64,000 nucleotides of DNA, taken from positions 25,834,800-25,898,799 of the forward strand of contig NC_079518.1 of the NCBI RefSeq assembly GCF_000801105.2, written 5' to 3'. The stretch comes from Raphanus sativus. Taxonomy: Eukaryota > Streptophyta > Magnoliopsida > Brassicales > Brassicaceae. Position numbers and translations under genes: made by a program. Shown here piece by piece: positions 37,494 to 48,635 of this stretch (position 1 is its first letter; each line of letters opens with the position of its first letter). The notes beneath the pieces are model-generated. The model was not told the origin of the DNA. It saw nothing but the letters and a program-made list of their open reading frames with translations, and did no database searches.

Positions 37494-37600
37494 GCTATCT
37501 ATGAGTGGACCTTTGTGCTGAATGTGATACTTGATAATGTTTTATAAAATAAAATAGGTTACTCTTTTATAATCACAAATCAAATAGAAACAAATTGAAT
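37494..37600 (+). repeat. DJ-1 3' flank, copy 2 of a long direct repeat
   Basis: This matches 30208-30315. It lies just downstream of the ABCG10 stop codon, where the ancestral DJ-1/ABCG10 intergenic sequence would be expected. Confidence 0.85.
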
Positions 37601-37628
37601 TATAGCTGCAGAAAATGTTGTTATTAAC

Positions 37629-39395
37629 CTAGCTTTTTGTTCTGTAACATCTATACCACAAGATGAAGAACCCAAGAACTCTGTAACCAACAATGAAACT
37701 TGCCATGATTCCAAGATTGCTCCATTTCTGAGACTCCTCCAGGTCTTGTTCCTTTAAGAGCACGTCTCCTCTGTACTCATTGATCATCAGACATTCGAAT
37801 GGATACTTGAAGAGGCTAAGATAATGCATGAACTCCCAGTAAACCGGGATCCTGTCCTTTGCAATGAAATAACCAGAGAAGAGGAAGAAAGATCCCATGA
37901 GACCGGAGATCACTGATGTCCCCATGATGAAGTTTGGGACAAGAGCACTGAAACATGCAACAAAGGAGTTTGACATGAGAAGAACAATCCATATCACCAA
38001 CGAGAAGTAAAGGAACCCGTCTAGCTCTCTTCTAAGACCGACCAGCCAGTAAACCGGTGTAGCGAAGAGCATGCTTATGATCAACAGGAAGGGTATGAAG
38101 ATGAGTGTATCTGCTAAAACATAAGACAAAACTCTGTAAGCTCTTCTCGATGTCTCTCTCATCAGGATCCTCCTGTCTTGCAAGAATATTGGAAGTCCCT
38201 CTGTTGTGGAAGAGAGTAAGAAAGTGAGGGTAAAGGCGAAAAACCCGGTCCGCAGGACTCTCCCTTCTTGCTTGTGATCTCCAACGTTCAGGTAAATGGA
38301 TCCGAGTATTAGACCGGCTATGGAGGCTTGCAAAGCTCTGGTTGTGAACAGCTGCTTGGTTCTGAAGATGTTCTTGCATGATCTTTGCCCAAGTATCTGC
38401 ACTTCCTCTAACACCGAGTTGCTGTGAGAGTCAGATTGATGAAACTCTCTTCCTGCGTTAGTACTCTTCCATGTTTTGCCATGACCGTAACACGAGATCT
38501 CTCTGCAGCTCTGTGTCATGACCGGTTCAAGGGTCCCCGCAATATCAATAGCGTACTCCAAGACATTCACACGGCGAGGAATCTGGTGACCAGAGAACTT
38601 GATCTTCTGATAAAGACTATTAACCGATCCGTTCTGAACAACCAGTCCACTAGAGAGCAACACTATCCGGTTTATCTGCTCGAGAATGCGAAAACCGGGC
38701 TGGTGAATCGTCAGGACAATGGTTTTGCCTTGTTTGACGGTCATATCTTTGAGAAGCATCACAACTTGAAGAGCAGAAGCTGAGTCCAAACCAGAGGTTG
38801 GCTCGTCAATCAATATAACATTAGGGTCATGAACAAGCTCAACTCCAATAGAAACCCTTCTTCTCTCCCCTCCAGAGATCCCGGATCTTGATCCTTCCCC
38901 GATCCTCGAACCCGCGACATGTTCAAGACCGAGTTCTTCCATCAGCTTATTCACCTTGGCGACCGCCTCTTTCCTGTTCGTCTTCAGCCTCAGGAGTGCG
39001 CTGTACGTCAGCGTTTCTTGCACCGTAAGAAACGGAAACAGAGCATCTTCTTGTGGTACAAACCCTGAAACCCTCCTGTACTCAGGACCATCCATAGGCC
39101 TCCCATTGACAAGCACTTGCCCTGAGACTTTCCCCTGAGATACCTTCCCAGCTAGTATCTCTAGTAACGTTGTCTTCCCAGCTCCACTTGGACCCGCGAT
39201 GGCAGTGATCTCTCCGGACCTTGCGTCACAAGAAACATCTTTCAAGATAACCTTCTCTTCTTTTTCACTCAACAAGCCACATAAGTTTGAAAACTTTGAA
39301 GTGTTTCCACCTATTCTATATGATAGATTCTTGGTTTCTAGTCTATAAGAGATTTTCCGGTTACCGGAAACGGGAGCTTTCACCGGTAACTCCAT
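37629..39395 (-). CDS. ABCG10: ABC transporter G family half-size protein, 588 aa
   Basis: Half-size ABCG proteins (ATP-binding domain first, membrane domain second) dimerise to export lipids, hormones or secondary compounds across the plasma membrane. There is a single exon with no introns. The nucleotide-binding domain has Walker [10 protein letters not shown] (residues 68-76), a Q-loop region (VPQEDALF), signature ISGGE (173-177), Walker B VILIDEP (193-199) and the switch His231 (TIHQPG). The C-terminal half (about residues 340-585) is hydrophobic with several membrane spans typical of ABC2_membrane, including [19 protein letters not shown] and [19 protein letters not shown]. Length equals the usual ABCG10 size. 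Position next to the DJ-1 gene agrees with Arabidopsis At1g53270. The ATG at 39395 is preceded by stops and an AT-rich leader. All key residues are present, so it is likely functional. Confidence 0.93.
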   Translation of the reverse strand: MELPVKAPVSGNRKISYRLETKNLSYRIGGNTSKFSNLCGLLSEKEEKVILKDVSCDARSGEITAIAGPSGAGKTTLLEILAGKVSQGKVSGQVLVNGRPMDGPEYRRVSGFVPQEDALFPFLTVQETLTYSALLRLKTNRKEAVAKVNKLMEELGLEHVAGSRIGEGSRSGISGGERRRVSIGVELVHDPNVILIDEPTSGLDSASALQVVMLLKDMTVKQGKTIVLTIHQPGFRILEQINRIVLLSSGLVVQNGSVNSLYQKIKFSGHQIPRRVNVLEYAIDIAGTLEPVMTQSCREISCYGHGKTWKSTNAGREFHQSDSHSNSVLEEVQILGQRSCKNIFRTKQLFTTRALQASIAGLILGSIYLNVGDHKQEGRVLRTGFFAFTLTFLLSSTTEGLPIFLQDRRILMRETSRRAYRVLSYVLADTLIFIPFLLIISMLFATPVYWLVGLRRELDGFLYFSLVIWIVLLMSNSFVACFSALVPNFIMGTSVISGLMGSFFLFSGYFIAKDRIPVYWEFMHYLSLFKYPFECLMINEYRGDVLLKEQDLEESQKWSNLGIMASFIVGYRVLGFFILWYRCYRTKS

Positions 39396-40600
39396 CTAAG
39401 AAAGAAAGTGGGAGAAAGAAAGCATCAAGCTTTGAGAGATAAGAGAGGTCAAAAAAAATTGAGCAAGGAGTGTGAGATTAAGTGAAAGAATAAATGGTAG
39501 AGAAGATGAACTAACACACCAAACTTTAAGGAACCTGCTTTAGTAGTATTCAAACATTTTGAAAGCTTAAGACTTTATTAGCGTTCTCTTGTTGCCTTCC
39601 ATGAAAACCTGAAAAGCATTGACTGAGACTAGAAAAAGCATAGATATTTATTATTCCAAACTTAAAATGGATTTTTGGTTCTTAAAAATATTGATATGGT
39701 TCGATAAATTCTTATGTTCATATTTTACCAAAAAAAAAATTCTTATATGTTCATAAAACGTACTGCATTTTGTATTTTAAATATCCAATAAAAGTGGTTG
39801 CCAAAAAAGTATATCTAATAATAGTATAAACATTTTGTCTTTTCCTTTAATTGGGATTTGAACTTGTGAAGAGGTAGAAGAAAATAATTAGTTTAAAAGA
39901 GATGGTTTCTTGTTTAACAAGAATTAACAAGAAAAAAGAGAGCAAAGAGATTGGTTTTTATGGAGATTCTCAATTACTGGTGAGCAGAAAACTTGACCGT
40001 AAAACGTTTGTCTTGTTGGTGAACCCTTTTTAGCTAATTTCATTCCTTTATTTTATTAAAAAGAGGGAACTTAGTTTGGTGGTTATATACCTACAAATTT
40101 AATTACGTGTTCCGTAACCTCTGATCCATCTAGAGGGTTCACTTCATATACTCGGATTAGTGAAGATAATTATGTCAATCTTTTTTTTTTTCTTCCTTAA
40201 ATTTCCCTTTGATTTAAAAAAAAAATACGAAATAAACAAAGAGGTAAGTTGATTTACCCGCACAGTCGTGTGCAGTGTAATCACAATATGTGCATGTTGC
40301 AGTCTCATATACCACCACCGAACATGAACGAGATCTAGACAGTCTGCAGAGGGCCTCCACTACCTAAGATATAACCAAGTTAGTTTCTTGATTTGTCTGA
40401 GGCGTCCAAGAAACTCAGTGTTAGTTTCTGCCTCCACTACAATCCACGGAACTCAAACTAATATGGTCAGTGTTCGTCAGTTAAGCAGCACTCGTTCTGC
40501 TAAGAATTGGTTTGTTTATCATATATTTTCAGTCTTAAATAAGTATATAGTGGAACAAGAAGTAAAGGGGCAGCTCTATAAACTATTGAGTTGAAAAGGG
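39396..40600. other. Spacer between ABCG10 and the NUMOD3 gene
   Basis: It holds the ABCG10 promoter on the minus strand and the 3' end of the NUMOD3 gene. A word resembling part of the last intron of the NUMOD3 gene ('tttgtctgaggc(g/a)tccaag') recurs at about 40393-40412 and 40852-40867, hinting at a small local duplication. The short frame at 40388-40594 has no support. Confidence 0.5.
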
Positions 40601-41911
40601 TTAATCAAAGTCTATTGATTTCATGGCAAAAAGACCAAATCTTGATGAAAAATCGTTTCCTCGTTGGTTCTTGGCAGCTTGGATCTGATCAGCAAGTGAT
40701 ATATCTCCTCTTCTTCTCTCTTTCCTTATCAGCTCCAAGTCCAGTTTCTCCAGCTTGGCTGCAACTGAGACTACCCTATCCTTTTCAACAGCGATTTTAC
40801 CAAGACTTGTTTTCTTCTTGTGAATCTGACAAGAACTATCAAGTTAGTTTGTCTGAGGCATCCAAGCAAATAGTTTGTTTCTTTTTACCTTTGTGAGTCT
40901 CTTGTTCAGTTTAGAGCGTGAGGCAACGGTTGCACACTCCATGTTCTGCCTTGGTTTTCTAGCCTTTCCTCCTCTTTGGTGTCTCTCTTGACGTTCTTTC
41001 TTTCTTTCCACAACTCTCCTCTTCTTCTCTGTCTTGTTTTCTTCCTTTGTTCTTGCTTTCTCTTGAGCCAATTGAAGCTTTTGCTCAGAAGAAATCTCTA
41101 GTGCTGATTTCTCGTAGCTGTCCCAATCGAGTTCCACTTCGCCACTACCTCCTCTCCTTGCAGCTTCTGCAATGCTCTCTGACCACAGTAAAGTGAACTT
41201 CTCCTTTAATCTCTTGGATCGTAACCTTTCTGCCCAAATTTGTTTCATCGAAGCTCTGATCTTCTCCTTGGTTTCATCACTGCAAAGGAGACAAACTCAG
41301 CATTTCTAATTCTACACTTATCCACTATATGTAAACGATGAAGGTACTAACCTGTGTGGTTGTTGATGCTCAGACATCTTATCCCGAACCTGAAAAAGAA
41401 GGTAAAAAGAGTTCATTCAACTTTGCCATATGGGTTCTCTCATGTCTAATCTTAACGAGTAGAAAACAGATATGAAATGAGTCTTACTTGACATCACCTT
41501 GGGGTTTCTCAAAGCTTCAATAGTTCTCTGCTTGATTCGTCTTCGAGTGTCTGTTTAAGAGGTTGATGATCAAACCAAATTCAGATGTGAAGGACAATTT
41601 AAAAAAAAAAAAACAGTCTAACCTGGAGTGTGTTTAATTCCTTTGTTCCATGGAACCTTTCCTTTATTAGCTAACCCAATCTTCCTTCTCCTTTCCTCTT
41701 CTTTCACCTTCCTATCAGATTCTGTCTCTTTCTCCGTAGCCGCCTGCATCTTTAAAAGTCCTCGCTTGCTACGAATCTCACACACATTGTACAATGAACG
41801 TCCAGTAGCAGCAGCAGATTTCAACGAATTTGATGTGCTAAAGGTGATGTGTTCTTTGAGATTCAAGTAAACTGCATTTGGGAAGCATCGAATTGGGCAT
41901 TTCATCTCCAT
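40601..41911 (-). CDS. NUMOD3-motif protein, 331 aa
   Basis: Exons on the minus strand: 41633-41911, 41498-41550, 41352-41399, 40889-41279, 40601-40825 (996 nt, continuous frame). An additional leader exon at or above 42035 joins at 41921. The region after residue 70 carries a NUMOD3-type DNA-binding motif (IGLANKGKVPWNKGIKHTP, then TRRRIKQRTIEAL and SDETKEKIRASM). Such motifs are best known from homing endonucleases and occur in a plant-specific nuclear-encoded family. Most of the rest is highly charged coiled-coil (KEENKTEKKRRVVERKKERQ). The last exon, joined through donor gtaaaaag and acceptor ttgtcag, adds 74 residues ending SRFGLFAMKSIDFD; without it the protein would stop early in the intron. 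The N-terminus (MEMKCPIRCFPNAVYLNL) could be an organelle-targeting sequence. Function unknown. Probable orthologue of At1g53250. Confidence 0.8.
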
Positions 41912-42392
41912 CGGTAGCCCTCTGCAAAATACACACAGTACTTTCAAATTAAAACAAAAAAATCTTCGAAATCGAACCAAAATTAGGTCTAATAAACTCA
42001 ATCTGAACCCCCAAATCAAACAACAAACACTCACAAATGTAGCAACATTCCGCCACGAAAATGAACCGGAGAAAACAAAACGGCACGAAGTTTCTCCTCT
42101 TTCAGTTTGATCGCACTCCGGCGAGTCCAGTCCCATTGACGGAGAAGAAGAAGAGTGCGCAGAGCGGGAGAAACGGATAAGGGGAGCATTAATAATGGGC
42201 CGTATGGGCCTCGTCTTATTTTATCGACGTCGGCCTTTTTCTAAAAAGCCCAATCTAACCTTATAAATGTCATTCAATTCCGCCTTTTTGGTTTATTTGA
42301 AACTCTGTTTCGTGCGTTGCTCTCTCTCTCTCTCTGTCTCGCTCGACTAGGGTTAAGGATTTTAAGATCTTCTACACAAAAATCTTCGATTC
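41912..42392. promoter_or_regulatory. Shared leader/bidirectional promoter of the NUMOD3 and UBA2-like genes
   Basis: The two genes diverge. The NUMOD3 leader has an exon ending at 42035 (donor gtgagt) and an intron of 113 bases (41922-42034). Between about 42140 and 42392 lie two close TGGGCC words (aatgggccgtatgggcct, about 42195-42212) and an AGCCCA word near 42247. These are site II-type elements typical of housekeeping promoters and bound by TCP factors. On the UBA2 side there is a (tc)n-rich leader at about 42318-42340. No TATA box is evident for either gene. Confidence 0.6.
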
Positions 42393-43424
42393 ATGGACAT
42401 GTTGAAGAAGCGAAGACTCGATGTGAACGGCGCCGTATCGACTGGATTGACGCCACAGGACGCGAGGAAGCTAATGGAGCGATTCTCCACCGAACAGCTT
42501 CTCGACATCTTGCAAGACGCCGTCGCGCGTCACCCCGACGTTCTCGAACTTGTCAGATCGACCGCAGACGCCGATACCACTCAGAGGAAGCTCTTCATCC
42601 GCGGCCTCGCGGCGGAGACGACGACCGAAGGTCTCCGGTCGCTTTTCTCCACTTACGGAGATCTCGAAGAAGCCATCGTGATTCTCGACAAGGCGACTGC
42701 GAAATCGAAAGGGTACGGTTTCGCGACGTTCAAACACGTGGACGGAGCTCTTCTCGCTCTGAAGGAACCGTCTAAGAAGATCGATGGGCGCGTGACGGTC
42801 ACGCAGCTCGCGGCGTTTCGGAATCAAGGTTCGGTTGCTGCTGCTCATGTGTCCGCGAGGAAGATCTACGTGGCGAATGTGCCGGTTGATATGCCTGCGG
42901 ATAGGTTGTTGAATGTGTTTCTCGCTTACGGGGAGATTGAGGAAGGTCCTTTGGGTTTCGATAAAGTTACTGGTGAATCAAGAGGCTTTGCGTTGTTTGT
43001 GTATAAGAGTTGTGAAGGTGCTCAAGCGGCACTTGCTGATCCTACAAAGGTGGTTGATGGAACACATCTGCAGTGTAAGTTGGCTATTGAGGGTAAGAAA
43101 GGGAAGCTATTGGGCCAGGATGGTGGTTCTGGGCCTGGACGTGGTAGTATGGTGTGTCCTCCTCCTCCTGGACCTTATGTTGGTTACTCACCACAGCCGC
43201 ATCACATGAACTCCACACCATGGGTTGCTAATGCTGGTCACTACAATGGTCCATATAGAATGCCGCCACCAAGTTCCATGTCTGGTGGTGATTTTCCTGT
43301 GAATGGGCACTATTGGCATTCATCAGCTTCATCATATCCTGGACAGCATCAGCCTGTTGGTTCCTCCCCAATGCCAAGAGTTCCTCTTGGAGGAATGTAC
43401 CCAAACTGTCCACCAAATTACTGA
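42393..43424 (+). CDS. UBA2-type RNA-binding protein with two RRMs, 343 aa
   Basis: Plant UBP1-associated UBA2 proteins are nuclear hnRNP-like factors that bind U-rich 3' UTRs, stabilise mRNA and respond to ABA or wounding. There is a single coding exon. The start [10 protein letters not shown] is the family's basic opening. An RRM lies at about 66-140 (RNP2 LFIRGL, RNP1 KGYGFATF) and a second at about 157-235 (RNP2 IYVANV, RNP1 RGFALFVY). Both RNP1 motifs are complete. The C-terminus is Gly/Pro/Ser/His-rich ([19 protein letters not shown]). It is about 60 residues shorter than Arabidopsis UBA2c as I recall, with the loss in the C-terminal tail. It is closest to UBA2c (At3g15010), which in Arabidopsis neighbours mMDH2 and TCP4, the duplicates of the genes downstream here. 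Confidence 0.9.
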   Translation: MDMLKKRRLDVNGAVSTGLTPQDARKLMERFSTEQLLDILQDAVARHPDVLELVRSTADADTTQRKLFIRGLAAETTTEGLRSLFSTYGDLEEAIVILDKATAKSKGYGFATFKHVDGALLALKEPSKKIDGRVTVTQLAAFRNQGSVAAAHVSARKIYVANVPVDMPADRLLNVFLAYGEIEEGPLGFDKVTGESRGFALFVYKSCEGAQAALADPTKVVDGTHLQCKLAIEGKKGKLLGQDGGSGPGRGSMVCPPPPGPYVGYSPQPHHMNSTPWVANAGHYNGPYRMPPPSSMSGGDFPVNGHYWHSSASSYPGQHQPVGSSPMPRVPLGGMYPNCPPNY

Positions 43425-45145
43425 GCGGTGAGATGGTTTTCCTTCTATTTGAGTTGTTCTTTTTGCTTGATATGGCTAGTGGTAGGGCTTTTTGCTAGTG
43501 AGATGGTTTTAGCATAGGTTGTTTACCTGTTTTTGCTTGTTGTGCTTAGTTTTGTTTGCTAAGGCTAATAACCAAATTGAGTTGTGAATGGATGTTTGAA
43601 TCAGGTCTGTGACAAGGCGAAGATGCTTTTTGTGTGCTTAGTGGTGATAGAGTGATTGTGGACTCTTTTAATAATCTCTGGATTGATGAATGTACTGCTG
43701 CTTTGACCTCTGTCTCTCTGGACTTGAACTGAATGTGGGCCTTGGCCTCTGAATCCCTAGTTTCTCTATGAATTATTAGCCTAGGATGTCTTCTTATAAT
43801 TTTTTTCTTGCATAGACAATAGTTGGCAGATTTGTTTTGTTTGCCAGATTAGTGATTTTCAATAATATTGGTTGTATGTGTCTTTTCTACCTTGTTTCCT
43901 GGTTACTCTTCCTTTACTCTTGTGGAACATTGACCCATGTCTCACTTGTGTGTGATCTTTGAGGACATTTATATGGTGAGAATCTTTTACATGACATAAA
44001 TATAGTGGCACTAGAAGATTGTCTTTGTGAATTTATTTTTGACTGGTGTATTCATAAGTTAAACTCAAAAGTGTTGAACATGTGTTGCTTTAGCAGCCTG
44101 AGATACAGGAAATTGTATCCTGTCTTTCCTGATTTCTAAGCAGACTTGTGAAGTTTTAACGTTTAGTAGTGTCAAAACCGGACATGATATAATTTTCCTG
44201 AAGAGTGCATTTTACGTTGGCATTGTTTGCACACACAGAAGAAATTCTGTTTCAGATGATAACAAATCTAATTTGTCTCTTTTGTGATAAATGCCAAATG
44301 AAGAGAGTTAGTTTCCATGATCGTGTTTTGGTTCAATTTTCAGAGGTTTTTGTCATTTTTTTCTTCCTGATATATATGGCTTTGTTTGTTTGGGGAAAAA
44401 TACATAATCCCAATGGTTTGTGATGTTAAGAGAATTTGGTTGATTATTCTCTGATGAAGACAAGGACTTTAATCTTATCTCTTGCTTCTTGTCCACAAAC
44501 TGTTTGGCTTGTGTGTCATTATCAGGTATCATTCGGTCACACTAACTTGTGAGTTGTGACCACTTAGTCCTTTTATTTTACCCTTTATTTCATTTTTCCT
44601 TTTTATTTGGCGATTTTCTGGTGTGACGGAGGAGGTGTGACAATGAGAGTCGAAGAGCAATGGCGGAATCATTTATTTGGATCATGTAATTGAATATGTG
44701 TTGTTTATACTTTGTACGCTGTCATATTCACGTTCTAATAATATAAGCTACCCAGGCCTTTTTTCAAAAAAATAATATAAGCTAACCACGCTAAAACCAG
44801 TTTGGGGTGACTTGATGATGAATTTAAGTTTTTTAAATATTTTTTTAGGAATTGTAATTTGTTTTTGCTTAAAATCTCTACTGTTACCATTGTAAACTAT
44901 GACATTCTTTGTATACTTTCTACTTTTTAACATTCGAAATCATAAGATTAGAGTTTAGTTCTAGATTTAAGTGATACCTAAGAATAGTGTAGCCAGTAAC
45001 ACGATGATTAGTTTTAAAAATATAAAATTTATTTACACTCTGAATAGAGATCAATCTTTGAATACATACAAATTATACTTCTGATTAATTTGGAATAATC
45101 ATGTTTCCACAAGGTTTCAAATTAAAATATTCACACTCTTACATA
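43425..45145. other. UBA2-like 3' region and intergenic DNA
   Basis: The first kilobase is less AT-rich and T-rich in a transcribed-looking way, which fits a long 3' UTR. No polyadenylation signal stands out strongly. No further gene is seen before the Helitron at 45146. Confidence 0.45.
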
Positions 45146-47072
45146 TCTATACTATTAGAGCATCTCCAAAAGACTCTCTATTTTAGAGTTTGCAAAAACT
45201 CTATATTTGAAGTTTCAAGATGTTTTTCTCCAAAAGCAAAACTTCAAACTTAACTTCAAAACTATTTGTATTTTACTCTATGGTCCTTGTATTTATCATA
45301 ATTAATGTAAATCCATATTTTTTTAATAAATAACTAACACATATATAAAAATATTACAGAAATATTAATTAATAAAATCTTACACTAAAAGATAAAATTA
45401 TAAATAGAGATATATAATAAAAAAAATTTATGAAATAATATGGTATTTTGTTTGTAGTTTAATATCTAATTATGCATTTTTATTTATAGTTTTATTTTAA
45501 AACTAGAATTAGACAACAAGAATATTACAAAAGAAACTTAATAATTTTGTTTAAAAGGGTACATGAAGACATAATTATTATACAATGTGGTATTTTGTTT
45601 GTAGTTTAATATTTGATTATGTATAATAATTATTTCTTCATGTACCCATTTAAAAAAGTTTTTTATTATGTTTCTTTTGTCATATTTTTGTTTTCTAATT
45701 ACAGTTTTAAAATAATATACATTTTATTTTAATTTTTTATTTAATTTATGTGTTAAAATTGAATTTATTAAAACAAATCTGAAACAATTGTGAAATATAA
45801 AAACTTTAAGGACTAAAATGATAGACAAAAATAACAATTAAGAATCATAAATGTTATATGTAATTAATTATAAGGATTAAATTGCAAATAAAAAGATGAA
45901 ACTTCAAATTTGAAGTTTTGAGTAGTGAAACTTCAAATATAAAGTTTTACTCCACAAAACTCTAAATTTGAAGTTTTGAAGTTTCTTTTTGGAGAGCAAA
46001 AAACTCTATATTTGAAGTTATAGAGTTTCTTTTGGAGATGCTCTTAAAGCAGGATCCTATTGATTTTTTTACTAAAAATACCTTTTTCTTTACTAACATT
46101 TCATATTTCATTAAGGGCAATCAAGTAATATTAATGACATATCTATATTGGATCTTTTTTTTTAATTCAGCCCACTGCCCACATCATATTTTTCTTGGAC
46201 CATTTGGGCCTGGAGAAAATAAAATTTAATTTTCTAAACATAAATACTCATTAGACCTGGACGTTCGGGTATCCATTCGGGTACGGATCGGTTCTTTTGG
46301 ATATCAGATTTTTTGGGTTTTGAAATTAAACCCCATTTGGGTATTATAAAATTTCGGGTCAGGTTCGAGTCGGGTTCCGGGTTCGGGTGGGTTCGGTTCT
46401 CATGCATAAGAACCTGGAAAAATAACCAAATAACCAAAATATCTAAAACGGGTTCGGTTATTTGTACTCAAAGTAACCAAAGTATCTGATTCGGTTCAAA
46501 TTTTTGTATCCAAATTACTCAAAAATAACCAAAAGTGACCAAAAATATCCATTATATACAGTTTTTTTGGGTAAACTTTTATCCAAACTATCATATTTTA
46601 TCCAAAAATCCTCAAAAGTATCGAAAATAACTACTATAGTTAACTTATAATATTAGTTTAAAATATTAAAATAATTATAAATATAATTATAACATATATT
46701 TTAGATATATATATATATTCAGATTTCAGATATCTTCGGGTACTCATGCGGTTCTCAGTTTGGGTCGGGTTCGGGACCGGTTCTTCGGATATAGCAATTT
46801 AGAACTCATTCGAATATTTATCCCGAGTCTGATCGGGTTCGGAACTCTGATTTTCGGGTCAATTTCGGGTTGGTTCTCCGGGTCCAAATATCCCGAGTCT
46901 GATCGGGTTTGGAACTCCTTTAAAATGAAACACGATAAAGAAAGATAAAATGTTTAAGTTTTTTATAAAAAAACAAATATATAAAAATATGATATTTACT
47001 AAATATTTGTCAATTTAAAAAAATAATAAAGGAAAATAAACCCGCGCTTTGAAAGGGCGGATCAAAATCTAG
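45146..47072 (+). mobile_element. Non-autonomous Helitron interrupted by a MITE
   Basis: The 5' end reads A|TCTATACTATTA, is interrupted by a MITE, then resumes as AAGCAGGATCCTATTGATTT. The 3' end is a hairpin (cccgcgctttgaaagggcgg) followed by 'atcaaaatctag' and T at 47073. Without the MITE the element is about 1.04 kb. The interior at 46255-46930 is a degenerate 'gggttcggg' low-complexity array. No Rep/helicase. Confidence 0.75.
45158..46043. mobile_element. PIF/Harbinger-type (Tourist-like) MITE, 886 bp
   Basis: Perfect 15-bp terminal inverted repeats (gagcatctccaaaag) are flanked by TTA duplications at 45155-45157 and 46044-46046. The three-base TTA target is typical of PIF/Harbinger. 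The subterminal DNA on both sides repeats 'aaactctatatttgaagtt' and its inverse. No transposase frame. At 886 bp it is large for a MITE and could be a deleted autonomous element. Confidence 0.85.
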
Positions 47073-47091
47073 TTTTTCCTTTAAAACTAAA

Positions 47092-47737
47092 CTAGGTTTT
47101 GATCCGCGCTTTAAAATCGCGGGTTTGTTTTTCTTTTTTTTAATAAATTTTGAATAAGTTTTTGAAATGAAATATTTTTATTTATTTTTATTGTATTGTT
47201 TTATTTTTATTTTTATTGTATAAATGGGTATTTATGTTTAAAATTGAACTTGTTTTTTTTTGCAAACATTTGAAGTGGTATTTTAAATTTTTTCAATCAA
47301 TTTTCACTTTTATGTACTGAATTTTTGAAAGATATAATTTTTAACAGATTTAACTTGTAAATAAATTAATATTATATTCTTTTTAACAATTTTAAGTCTT
47401 TCATTATCAATATTAAAATATTTTCAGAAAGTTTTAATTATATTGAGAAAAATAAATAATAATAATTATGTGTAAATATTTGTTAATATCACTATTAGAA
47501 CTTGGCCCAAATGGCCCAAACGAAAAATGATAATTAGATAAATATTAAAATCGGCCCAATGGCCCAAAACCGTGAAATTAAAGGAACAAAAAAAGTTTGG
47601 GCCTATAATTAAGAGACCCATTAATTGAAAATGATATAAAATAACAGAAATACCCTTAATGAAATCTGCGACTTCTTTATTATAGAAGGGTAGGTTTAGG
47701 TAAAAATTCAAATAGGATTCTGATTTAATAGTATACA
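47092..47737 (-). mobile_element. Small Helitron, minus strand
   Basis: Read on the minus strand, the start is TGTATACTATTAAATCAGAA, matching the 45146 Helitron start apart from TC changed to TG. It ends with hairpin 'cccgcgattttaaagcgcgg', 'atcaaaacctag' and T. Length 646 bp. It carries several GGCCCA words and no coding sequence. Confidence 0.65.
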
Positions 47738-47775
47738 CTAGATTTTGACCCGCCCTTTAAATGGCGGGTATATTT
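47738..47775 (-). mobile_element. Helitron 3' end, minus strand
   Basis: A CTAG terminus with hairpin (cccgccatttaaagggcggg) directly abuts the 5' end of the 47092-47737 element. The matching 5' end lies somewhere to the right, and I could not place it with confidence. Confidence 0.55.
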
Positions 47776-48635
47776 TTGGTTTTAATTTAATTTTCATATT
47801 TTTTGTTTTTTTTTGTGATTATATTTGTATGTTTCTTTATAATCATATTTGTGTGTAAATTTTAATCAAAATATATTTTATTAAATAATAGCAATTTAAA
47901 AATTGATCTTGTATACGCTCGGTTAGGGCTGGATTGCCGGTCAACCCCCAACACACGGTTTCAATTTTGTTTCGGCCAAAAAATTTGTACTGGTATCCGT
48001 CCTATTTAATTTTGCGGTTATCTGCAGGTTATAAATTGTTTAAAATAATTATTTAATTTAATTATTATAAAAAATAAAAAATTATATATTTTTAAAATTT
48101 TAATTTTTTAATTACCATATTTTTTAAAAAGTGTTTACTCTTCTTTTTATTTGAAATACTTTTCGGGTCCGCGGCCGTAATCCAAAATCTACCAACCCGC
48201 ACTCACCCGAATAAAATACTCATAATCTGCATCCGCAAATCGATTTTTTCAAATAGTTGAACCAAATTTATGATCCGCCCTTAAAAGGACGGATATATTT
48301 TTGTTTTATATTTTCTAAGAAATATAATTTTTATAAAATGCAGGCTGTAACCAATTATATCTCTGAATATTTCATTTTTTTCTAGGATATATTTAATTTT
48401 TCTCTCACATCTCTGAACTTATAAAGGTAGCTGCAAAAATTATACAAAATTCACAATTGAGAGTATGATAAAAAGTTCGATATAGATAGACTTTTAAAAT
48501 ATGAGTTTAAGTTCCATGATAAGGAGTTTGATATACAAAAAATATAACATTCCTGAAAATATGAATTTATTCTTATGGAACTTTTTTGATGTTGTTGCAG
48601 TTATATCTCAGGCATATACAATTATATATAGGTTA
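47776..48635. other. Probable Helitron interior
   Basis: AT-rich, with a 'cgggtccgcggccgta...cccgcactcacccga' low-complexity stretch at about 48164-48210 and a degenerate hairpin (gatccgcccttaaaaggacgg) near 48272-48292 that may be another eroded Helitron end. No gene. Confidence 0.4.

Noticed and set aside
41618..42136. Treating ATG 42136 as the main start of the NUMOD3 protein
   Set aside because: A good intron (gtgagt...ttttgcag, 41922-42034) interrupts it, and after splicing it is out of frame. Kept only as a possible retained-intron form.
42471..42848. Frames overlapping the UBA2-like gene in other phases and strands
   Set aside because: Shadows of the two-RRM coding sequence.
46255..46930. 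Repeated 'gggttcggg' words as a possible G-quadruplex or telomere-like array
   Set aside because: Degenerate low-complexity DNA within a Helitron, of a kind common in plant genomes; no regular period.
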